From assembly GCF_963678975.1 (NCBI RefSeq), contig NC_089274.1, positions 24,837,053 through 24,901,052 on the forward strand: a stretch of 64,000 bases of DNA, written 5' to 3'. Below, piece after piece: positions 38,501-50,500 of the stretch. This DNA comes from Dysidea avara. Lineage: Eukaryota; Porifera; Demospongiae; Dictyoceratida; Dysideidae. The translations under genes were made by a program, and so were the position numbers. Within the stretch, counting starts at the first letter, position 1. Every line of letters begins with the position of its first letter. The notes beneath the pieces were generated by a model, which worked only from the letters and a program-made list of their open reading frames with translations, was not told the origin of the DNA and searched no databases.

Positions 38501-41500
38501 ATCACAGTATAGCAATAAAAAGTGTTACATCCTTACTGTGCATTTCCATTATGGCATCTTGAGCACAGTAGGGATATAACACTTCTTATTGTTTTACTGT
38601 GATTTAATATTGTGCATTAATCCAGCTGGTTTCAATACTTTTTATTGATGTGTTATGGTCCCTACTCTAGTTGAAAATTCCAAATTTTTCTGTGTACTTG
38701 TTTGTTAACTTATTTTGTAAATAATTATTATGACTGGTGAACCCACGCATACCGCATCTGAAATGGCACTGCGTGTCCCAATTATTGTCTGAAAAGTGAA
38801 GTATCCATTATGATTCGTTGTCAGCTATGTTCAACCCATTACGCAGCATTTCGAATCAAGAACTGTTCGAAAAGCACCTCTGAAATCCACGCATACCAAA
38901 AGAAATGGTGCCGCGCGCCCCAGTTATATCAATTACCATCTGAAAAGTGAAGTATCCACTAAGCTTCGTTGTTGGCTATGTTCAACCCGTTACACAGCAA
39001 TACAAATCAAGAACTGTTTGAAAAGCACCTCTGCTATCAAAATAGCCACTATGAAAAATACGGACGATTTCTATTATGAAGGGAAGCCATCATGTGCTAT
39101 CGCCAAATCTACACTTTTCGCTGTCAGCAAAGATGAAAGAAGGACACTGGTAAGTTCGTGAAGAATGCATTGTATATACTGCGGTATGCCAAAAGGCACC
39201 TGTAGGGCCGACGTGATGTCAAACAGTGAAAAAATCAAGCCCGTAGCCTTAGCCGTTATCAAGTTATGCTTGTCTGAAGGCATCATTCAGTCAGTTACTT
39301 ACTTACTCAGTCAGTCAGTAGACAATTCCATTAAATTATTTTTTGAATTCCGTAGCAACTTGTTGAAAGCATTTCGGGTCAATCTGAGAACTTGTTTGGG
39401 CTTAGTTTTACCTAACCAGTACTGCCTCATCGTCGTCAGGGGAAATTGAGGCTGTCTTTTAGGTGATATTATTTTGTGGGCCATGCCTACTCCTTTGTGA
39501 TCCCTACTATACAGTACTATCATACTGTATGATAACATTGCAGACATTATTATTATTTTTTTTCTCATCTGCCACCTTTGATATTACATCTTTTTCATGC
39601 TAGTCTTTTTTTGGAAAGCTGCACCCTTTTTCACAGCTTCATTGTTTTGTATAGCTATGCTGGCTAGATTTTAAGAGACATTTGTACTCTTTTGAGATTA
39701 ATTTTTACTTCATGTTAGTTGCTCATATATACATGACTGCTCTTTTAAAGATCTCAAAATGTGCAAACAGTTGTACACAATTTCATAATGTAATATAATT
39801 CATACAAAGTACTGCATACATGATGCTAATAATGCATGTGAGTTATAACATTGTGATAGTTATCATAATGATGATATGTTGCATCCTACAATCGTGAAAG
39901 TAGCAAAATGTCACAAGCGCTCAGCCTTATAGAATGGCATGGTTACTGAAACACTTCATCTGAGTGCTTCTTGTGGCAGACTCCAATTCGTGATAATAGT
40001 CATGTGAGCATTAATTTGTCATACAGTACAATAGTACTGTATAGTAGGGATGGCAAATGTGTGGGCGTGATCCGTGATATAATCCAAAAACCTGACTCGA
40101 TTTTTCCTCACAACAACATGACAGTATTGGTTGGGTAACATTAAGCCCAAAAGTATTTTCAGATCAACCCTAAATGTTTCTGTCAAGTTGCTACAGAATT
40201 ACAAATATCAAGACGCATGGTAGTGTGTTGTGCGGCCAAGAAAGCCGGCGACCACACAGTGAGTATATTGACAGGAAGAAAGAAAACAGCTTTTGCATGC
40301 GTGCATAGCTCCATGGCCCCTTCTCCAAAGCACACCATTTTTGTATTATAGCTGTCCCCCAGGTAGGGTATACCATACAGCAAATTTGATTACATTTGCA
40401 ACAGCCATTTTCGAGATATGAGCATTCAAAGTTTCATTTTAATTTCTTTGTTTTTTTCTTATGCCGTACGGGGGCTTCAATTTCTTTTCACACACTTTGC
40501 AAAAATTGCTATAAAATGCAAATGTGTAATTCGATTGCCTCAATCTTTGGCGCAAATGAAGAGCATATAACGGTGGATTCACGTACTAAGTTTGCTGTGA
40601 ATCTGAGGAATATTCAAGGAGTTATGAGCGCTTATTCATGTAAAAAAAGGTCAAACTTCTGTCATGGCTACAGGGTAAACCGAGTATAGAAAATTGTTGT
40701 GTAGATTTACATAGTCAATAGATTAGATTTACATATAAAATTGATTTACATATATATTACATATAGTGTAGATTTACATATAAAATTGTTGTGTTGTTTT
40801 ACATAGTCATAGTCAGTTTCATCAATAATTTTAGTTTTAGTTTTAGTTATAGTAATTTTTCTTAATTCCTTTTAGTTATTGATTTAGTTATAGTTATATT
40901 CTCTGTGTTGTTTTAGTTTTAGTTAAAAATGTGAAAATCTTTTAGTTATGGTTATAGTTTTAGTAACATTTATAAAACGTTTTAGTTTTAGTTATACTTT
41001 TAGTAATCTTTTCCAGTTATTTTTAGTTTTAGATTTAGTTTTGGTAAAATATTCTGTTGTATTTTAGTTATAGATTTTTAGTTTTAGTTATAATATTGCT
41101 TTTAGTTGTAGTTTTAGTTAACTAATACATATTTGCCTTACTAAAAGTACTTTTAGTTTTAGTTACAGTTAACTAAACCATTGTCAGGTCAAAAACTATA
41201 GCATATATTGATGTTTGGATGCTACACATAGCATTGCAGTTTCATTCTGTGCTTTGTTCCACCTGTAGAACATATGTGAACTTATGCACGCAGTGACATA
41301 GTGTTGTTTTAGTAAAGAGTGGCACCACTTGCCCCAGCTATCAATCATTGTCTCAAAAGTGAAGTTCTTAATTCATTTTAGTTATAGATTTTGTTATGGT
41401 TATATTGTCTTTGTTATTTTAGTTTTAGTTATAGTTTTAGTTAAAAACACGAAAACCTTTTAGTTATAGTTTAGTTGTGCATATCAAAATCTTTTGGTTT

Positions 41501-44500
41501 TAGTTATAGTTTAATTCAGTTATCTTTCTTAATTCTTTTTAGTTTTAGTTTTAGTTAGTTAACATGGATTTGCTTTTAGTTATAGTTTTAATTTTTAGTT
41601 AACTAAAACATATTTGCCTTACTAAAAGCACTTTTAGTTTTAGTTATAGTTAACTAAAATAACACTAGTAGATAGGCTGATCATCGTAGCAGTGCCTTTT
41701 GATAGTTTGAATAGCAATAGAGTTACAGCGACAAAGTTAAAAGCAAAACCAATCAAGTGTAAAATCGCAGGATCGAGCTACTCTAATAGAGCAGTCAAAA
41801 ATGTGTGCAAAAAATGTCAAAAAAACCTTATTAGAGCTCGAACCAGGGACCTCCATACTTAACACCTGCATCCTTATCCAATGAACCACTACTACCTTGG
41901 CTGATCACCTCACTTAATTTCTATTTTATAAATGAAATTTCTAGTTGAAATCTGCTTATATTCAAACGTTTGTAATTTCACAGATCTACCAATAGAAGTA
42001 CTAGATTGTTCTAGAACATTCTATGTATGTTCTATTAGAAGTCCTCAAAAAATGTGCACTCTATTAGAGTGTTACATTAATATTATCAAATATTGAATTA
42101 AAACATGCAATGAAATACATTTATAAGTCTGTCTTCAATAATCATCATATTCTATCTACATAGAAAAGAAGAAATGTGAGTAAAAACAAACATCAAAGTC
42201 AGCCGTAGGCTGGTTTTGGGGCCTTATAAAGTACAAAAAGGAGTGAAATCCACACAAAAGCAGTCAAGCTGTGAAAAAATGATGCGGCCTTAAAAAGCTT
42301 GGGTAAAAAAAGTTGTGAAATCAAAGGTGGTGGCCAAGAAATGGCTGCAATGATGTTAATGCTAATAAATTCATCATTCAACTTTTTAAGCATTAACATC
42401 ATTGCAGCCATTTCTTGGCCGCTACCTTTGATTTCACAACTTTTTTACCCAGGCGCATCATTTTTTCACAGCTTGGCTGTTTTTATGTGGATTTCACTCC
42501 TTTTTGTACTTTATAAGGCCCCAAAACCAGCCTACAGCTGACTTTGATGTTTGTTTTTACTCACATTTCTTCTTTTCTATGTAGATACAATGATGATTAT
42601 TGAAGACAGACTTATAAATGTATTTCATTGCATGTTTTAATTAAATATTTGATAATATTATTGTAATACTTTAATAGAGTGCACATTTTTTGAGGACTTC
42701 TAATAGAACATACATAGAATGTTCTAGAACAATCTAGTACTTCTGTTGGTAGATCTATGAAATTACAAACGTTTGATTATGAGCAGATTTCAGAACTAAA
42801 AAAATCATTTATAAAGCAGAAATTAAGTGAGGTGATCAGCCAAGGTAGCAGTGGTTCAGTATGCAGGTGTTAGGTATGGAGGTCCCTGGTTCGAACTCTG
42901 GTAATTTCTTTTCAACATTTTTTGCACACCTTTTTTACCCGCGTGACTGTTCTATTAGAGTATCTCAATCCCGTGATTTTACACTTGCTTAGTTTTTGCT
43001 TTATAACTTTGTCGCTGTAACTTTATTGCTATTCAAACTATCAAAAGGCACTGCTACGATGATCAGCCTATTTACATACCAATTTTCAAGTTATTTCTAT
43101 ACTTGGTTTATCCTGTAGCCGTGACAGAAGTTTGATCTTTTGCTACGTGAATAAACACTCAAAACTCCTTGAATATTACTCAGATTCACAACAAATGTAG
43201 TATGTGAATCCACCGTTACACGCTCTTCATTTGTGCCAAATGTTGTGTCAATTGAGTTACACATTTGGATTTTATAGCAATTTTTGCCAGGCGTGTGAAA
43301 AGAAATCGAAGTCCCCATAGAACATTAAAAGAAAAAAATGAAGAAAAAAACGAAAAAATTAAAATGAAATTTTGAACGCCCATACCTCGCAAATGGCTGT
43401 TGTGAATTTAGTCAAATTTTCTGTGTGGTGTACCCTACTTGGGGGACAGGTATATTGCAAAAATGGTGTGCTTTGGAGAAGGGACCATGGAGGTATGCAT
43501 ACATGAAAAAGCTGTTTTCTTTCTTCCTGTAAATATACTCACAGTGTGGTCACTGGCTTTCTTGGCTGCACGACACACTACTGTGTGTCTTGATGCCTAC
43601 CTGCCTGATGCCTTCAGTCAATCATAGTGGACAACTGGCTACAGGTACAGCTCTAATTCTTTCACAAAAACATTTCTAGTTCGCTTAAGAAAACCTTTGC
43701 TATATTGATAAATATACAATGAGTGTGCTACTTTTATCCTTCTTTACCATGGCCATCAGTCAAGGTTCTCCACTGATAGTGTTAATAAACTACAGTATAG
43801 AGTTTCCATCTATGGGTGCACATTGCATAAACTATTCGAATACACGTGGCATTGCACCAAACTATTTGAACACACGTGGCTCTGTCATTTTTGAAGTTGG
43901 AAGTTGATACTGTATAGTAAGAAACTTTGGTGGTAAAGAAGTTTGGTGAAAACCCACTACTGCAAAATTGGCAAAAAAAAAACTTGGTGAATAGCACCTC
44001 ACCTGAAATATATTTATAATCTATGATAGAACATAGCTACTGTATAGTGCGAGTGATAAAAAAAAAACTTGCCAATTAAGGGGCGTGGCAGTCATTTTGA
44101 TCACGGGTCTTTATCCCTCACAGTAAGGGATAATCAGTGTTGGGAGTAACGCGTTACTTATGTAACGTGTTATGTAATATTATTACTTTTGTGTTAACTA
44201 AGTAATATAATGAAATACGCTATAAAAACAGGTAATATAACTCAAGTTACTTTACTTACAAATGTAATGCGTTACCTAAGTAATATAGTTACTGTAACAA
44301 ATCTAATATTATGTAATATTACTACAAGTAACGAAGTTACTAATCTCGTTAGTAATCCACTGAGTAACGCCTAGCCACAGCAAAGTAATGAAGCCTACTG
44401 AATGAGGCTTATTCACCAGTTTCTTACTTATAATCAAGATTTGCACATTGTCAAACAACGCAATCGTGTCACGTGATAAGGAGCTAGTTTCACATGTGAC

Positions 44501-47500
44501 AGCTTAAGGCTCTGAACACAGTAATATAATATGTAATATTATTATAGTTACTTTATTTTATGGGTAATATGTAACTGTAACTAAATAGTTCAGCTGCAAG
44601 TAATATGTAATATGTAACTAGTTACTTGTAAAAAGTAACTTGCCCAACACTGGGGATAATGATTTGCAATGAAAATGGCTGCCACACCCCTTAACTGGCA
44701 AATCTTAATCGCTTGCACATAGCAATGTTGCATTAGAGTGCAACGTAGCTATTGTGCAACTGGCAAAGTTGATTGTGTTTTTAAATACTGAGCTAAATGC
44801 AATTCTTTGCTGTGACCAACACTATGTTTAGTTTATACATGAATCCAACTTACTACAGTTTAGCAATTTATAGCTATAGTGGTGCACATGTGTTATGCTA
44901 GTTGATTACTTGCATAATATCTAGTGCTGTGATTAACTCTATAGTGACTGGTTTCCAGGGTATTTAGTAGTCATGAGGTTGCAAAATAAGTTCGCAAACA
45001 AGTATAAGAAAAATTAGGAATTTTAAATTAGCGTAGGACGGTGTATAGATAGTACTACAATAAAGAGCACTGAAACAAGCTGGATTGGAGTAGTATGTAA
45101 TGTCCAAATAAAACAATAAGAAGTGAATATCCACTGTGCATTTTGAGTGTGGCACAGCAAGGATATTCACTTCTTATTGTTTTATTTGGACATAACATAC
45201 TACTCTGATCCAGCTTGTTTCAGTGCTTTTTATCGCATTACTTTACACTGTCCCTACTAAAATTCCTGATTTTATCTGATACTTGTTTCTATAATTAATT
45301 TCAGTCTGAGCCTTTATATAGCAAACAGAGCAGTACCACTATATCCACATCAAGGCTATGCTTGCTTTGATGAAAGTGGCTGAAGTGCAGCCACTTTCCA
45401 AGGACACATCTCTATAATGTATGTACACTGGTGTACATTTAGTTGTATCCTTGTGAAGAGGTATACATGGCAAATGTATCATTTGGAATTCCTTTGATCT
45501 GAGGTGTGAAAGTGTTGCATAACATGTCAATCATTGTTTAATGATAGCTATATACTAACCCTGTTCCTTTCATAGAGTGCAGTCGAACACGTGCTGTCAG
45601 TGACAATGCAAACATTTTACCAGCTGAAAACATTGAGTATTCATCAATGGCTTTAACTCAGGGTACAGACAGCATCTCTACAGGATGGTGTGCTACAGAC
45701 AGCTCTTCTTATTTCATCGCAAACTTCGCTGAACCTGTTCACTTACTGTATGCAATGGCAAGTGGATATAGTATTTACTATCTCACTGACTTTTCTTACT
45801 TTTATGAAAATCGATCTGGTGAAATGATTCCTTATATAAATGTAGATGGTGAAAGGGTATGATTGTAACTTGTGAGTGGTAACTATATGTAGTCTTGAAT
45901 TTCTATACAGGTGTTTGGATTAGAGGGTGTAGGTGAAGAAAGCTTCTTGCTATGGGAATCCATCACCACCAGGAGACTACATTTTGTTGTGCTTGGAAGT
46001 TCATCTGGAACCTTTGATTGTATTGAAATTCATTTTTATGGATGTTCAGTGCATGAAGGTACAAAACAAATGCATCTTAATTCTTATGTATGCGTATTTA
46101 ATATTTTAACTCAGTGGTAAATCATGTAATGCTTCCTGGTACTACACCAACACCCAGTCCTTCAACTTGTCATACTGTCTTTACACCATCATCATCACCA
46201 TCACCATCACCACCACAATCACCAGTATCAGTAGTAACTGTTACAGAGAGAACTACTGTATTGGTTACAGTGGCACCAACAATTGTAACAAGGGTAACTC
46301 CTCAGTCAACTTGTACTGAACAACAGTCCGGTAGCTCCTCCTCATCCAATGACTCTGATGATGTAGTAACCATCTGTGTACCTGTTGTAATTGTGGTTGG
46401 GATTATTATAGTAATTGTCCTGGTCATTGTGGGGGGAGTGGTGTGGTGGAAAACTAGGAGAAACAGTGGTGGTGCAAAGTTTGATAAAGTTATGTATACT
46501 CCTTCTGGCATAACTACTATAGTGGAAAATGATCTCTATGGGTTAGTATAATGTGTACAGAGTAGCTATGTATTGATTTTAATGTTATTTGGCATCTTGT
46601 TTACAGCTTGGAATCAACAATTGATAGCAACATGAAAATGAAGTGAGTAGTATATATGTTTGTATTTTGTCTATCGTGTTATTTAATGCAAATTCTCTTG
46701 ACAAGCCTCAAGGCTGCTCATCATAAGTATTTGTAAGAAAGGGACACATCTCAAGGGATATGGAATTCAACATGTGCACACACACGCTCTTTGTTTAATT
46801 TAGCCAAATTAAATGGCACTTTACAATCTCTAGCAGAAGTAAAACCTAAGTTTATTAAGCAAAAACAAACGAAGACTCATCAGTGCACCTAATTTAACAA
46901 AGTAAATTGTAACAGCCAACAAAATGTCTTTAATTTCCTTTAGTAATTTATACTGCTAATGTCCCTTAGGAGCTCTACTTGGTGGATTTATAACTAGCCA
47001 CTGAACAACAGTACGTTTTTAAGTCTGTGCTTTGAACAGAATCCTTAATCTTTTGTCACACATCACATGGACTAGAAATAGGTTATATAGTTGTGGTTAA
47101 TAGGCTAATTGAAAACTTTTCGGGGGTAATTGTAATTGTGGTAATACAGTGTTCTGCCCACACTGGTTGGCAGTGGTTCAAAGAGACCGGTACCTTCGAC
47201 CAATACAATTGTTGTGTTTATCACTGATGTACATATCACTTTATGTTAACTTTAGGCTGCCACTCTCCTGGGCAGAACCCTGGTAATCTATATAATAATT
47301 CTCTAACTGTTTTCTGGTACTGCCCCTTTGTTCCTGGTCGAATTCGGTACCATTCAAATCTAAAATTTGAGGCAAATCTTTTGATCCGGGATTGGTGGTG
47401 ATTCGTTATACTACGAGAAATGCACTTTAAACCAGTGTAACTACCTGTGGAAGACACGAATCTGTCCAAAACTTTCTGGAAACCCTTATTGTGCTACCAG

Positions 47501-50500
47501 CCTTCCCCATCCCAGCCTACACTAGACGTTTCTCTCCCCTGTGGACGATAGAATGAGAAGCAGAAAAATCGAGGCCATAAAAATTTCAAACACAAACTCC
47601 TCCTGGGTTTTCCCTTGATTAGCTTCAAACTCGCTAAACCAACTACCTGTCCAAATCAATGTGTCATAAGGTGGTTTTTGTGTCTATCATTACGTGCTAA
47701 CCTTGGTTGCGAGATACTTATCACCATCAATGGCCATTATAAGTTTATGATACACGTATGTGGTGTTCCGGTATACAAGTGTTGCCGGTATACAAGTGTT
47801 GCCAATAGAAATCAGATGACATCATAGTTTAACTATCTAAAAGCTTACAATGAAATAAGATCAATCACTTTTTCATGATTTAATCTATCACATCAGAGAA
47901 TTTGATCATGTGATCTGGTGTGTACGCTATCATCCGGCAAACATAGCTACCAGCATAAAAGGAGTATTTCGTAGTGGGTGTGGCAAGTCTATGAGCAATG
48001 ATCATTCCTATCAGGTTACTCGTCGGAAATACACACTGCACCCTGCTGCGCTGTCCACTACAAGGATAGGCCTACACTGCTGTGAAGTATAGCAACTGCG
48101 ACATGAAGACAAGCAGGTCAGGGACTATAGACAGGCATAAAATGGAGGATTACCAGTAACACCACTGCAAGGGAAAAGGAAACAGTCAAAAAAGGAGAGT
48201 TTCATAGTGGGTGTGGCAAATTAACGAGCAATGGTCACTCCACCTAACAGCTACACAAGGAAGATTACCTAAAAGACACACTGCAGGATGACACCATTGT
48301 GAGTGAGGAAGAACAGAAGATTATGTTCAACTACTCTAATAGAACATACATCTACCTTATCAGGCGATGAATCGTGGACAATTTCATGAAGTTGCTATTG
48401 TAGTCTTCAATGTGTAGGAAGACTTTTATTCACTCCTTGGTTAACTCCACAGGGACAGCTGAAACTTCCAGAAGTTCTACCCTAATAAAACATACATCGC
48501 AATATCTACCCTTATAGTACACACATGACCTCAAATTGAGCAACCACTCTTTGTATAAAGCTGGGCTATGCTGATACCTTAATTCTGAAAGCAACTCTTC
48601 TCTATCCAAATACACATACTGGTATTGACCTTCCTGCTTGGTACAGCAAAATACCCATACTCGATACTGTACTGCACTTTGTCATGCAATAAATAACAAC
48701 ACAACAATACCATGACTAGGATGAAGCAACAGAACTCCAATTTAATAGACAACACAATATAACTAAACATAAACCACTGTAAGTGACAAACGCAAGTTGG
48801 AATTAGAATATAGCCCATTGTGGTGATGCACCAACTATTGGTAAACTCATCCTCATACCACAATCAGACACTTTATGTTAGTTCATACAACATCATCCAA
48901 ATGAAGTAGAGTACATCCCAATTGTGGCATTTGTCTGCCACTCAAAACTAATCTCTTTTATGTATGTGCACAGTTGTAATGGGACACATCTTGATACGCC
49001 ACCTTCATGAGGACTGTGTAGATCTCTGCATGTGTAGAGTCTGTAACTGTACACATATATCTTGATAAGCCATCTGCTTGAGTACTGCACAGATGCGTAG
49101 AAATTCCAGTGCACAAGGCCAACCTACATTATAGAAGCTATGATATCAGTCACTCTTTGTTGATGCAAGGTCACCAACGTTATAGCTAGATGTTAGTGCC
49201 ACACATCATTGAAGAAATTAAGCGTGCACATCAGTAGCTATGCGTAATAATGTCTTTACTGGTATGTATTGATGTGATTACTCCTTGATCATTAGTAATG
49301 TTCAAATTTAAGTGTATTCACACAATAGCACATAACAATTGTCTTAGTATCACATGCATTTTGCACGGATACAACTAGTATGGTAATAAAGTTAGTTGAG
49401 TATATCTGGCAAGTGCCTCACAGAACAACACCCCCAAGTGCCATTTTTTCAAATGCATAACACAAGCACAAACTGGAGTGTAAACAAATGCAAGGGTGGA
49501 GAACAGACAGGGGCAAGTCATTTGAAGGTAGCTATCATTTAATCATTAACTGTACCTTAGTGTGCAAAGCACACTAGGCATGCAGGAAATAGAGTAAATA
49601 GGTGATTGCTCTATTAGAGTATCTCAAACTCAGTATAAGTTATGCTGACTTTCTACCAAGTTTGTCACTTTTATAAAATGTGAATAAATTTTGGGCTTAG
49701 CTGCTGGACTACATGTACTACCGTATTCGGCTACTATAACTTTCAGCAAGGAAAACCCTGCGGGTACTATGTGAAGGTGGCTCCTATCTGAGGTCGGCTA
49801 CTATGGGTTTGTGTGGCAGCAGCCTGTGGTATTTATCCAGATTCACAAGTGACTGACCTTGTTTAATCATTCTTCAATAGTATCATCCTTCATTTTAACT
49901 TCTCTCAAAACATTTCCTGGCTTAAAACAACTCATTTGCCCGGTTTCTACTACAAACATGCCTTATCAGCACTTGCATCAGTATAATAAATTATTATTCA
50001 GATACAAGTTGCAGCTCTTATATGAGGGTGACTCTTATGACAATAATTCTAGGCTGTGGAGCAGTTACTATCCAGGCACAACTATTGTATGAGCCATAGC
50101 TATTAACTGGTCAAATACGGTATCCTCAATTATCTGAGTATTGTAACTGTTCATTTAGCCATTAAATGGTTAGCTAGCTAGAGTGTTCTGAGTGTCAAAT
50201 TACATTATAAATTAAGTGTTTCACTATGAATACAATCAGTTGTAATGAAAATTATTTATGCAATCAATTTTTAGAATGCTTGCATGCTAATCAGAGAGGA
50301 TTATAATGATCAACTGACCAAGTAACTAAAAGGACAGCTTGATTGCCTACTGGACCATGTCCAACCACTTTCTGTTAAAAATATACTCTAATAGAACAGT
50401 TAACTACTCTGACAAAACAGCCAAGGATGTATCTATGCATGTAATACTGTCAGACCAAATTGAATCCCTTACCTCTTGGTTTGTATGCCCTGCATCTTAT

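Noticed and set aside
42299..42541. 80-codon ORFs on both strands with near-identical translations
   Set aside because: Both arise from the two arms of one palindrome; the shared peptide only reflects the inverted repeat.
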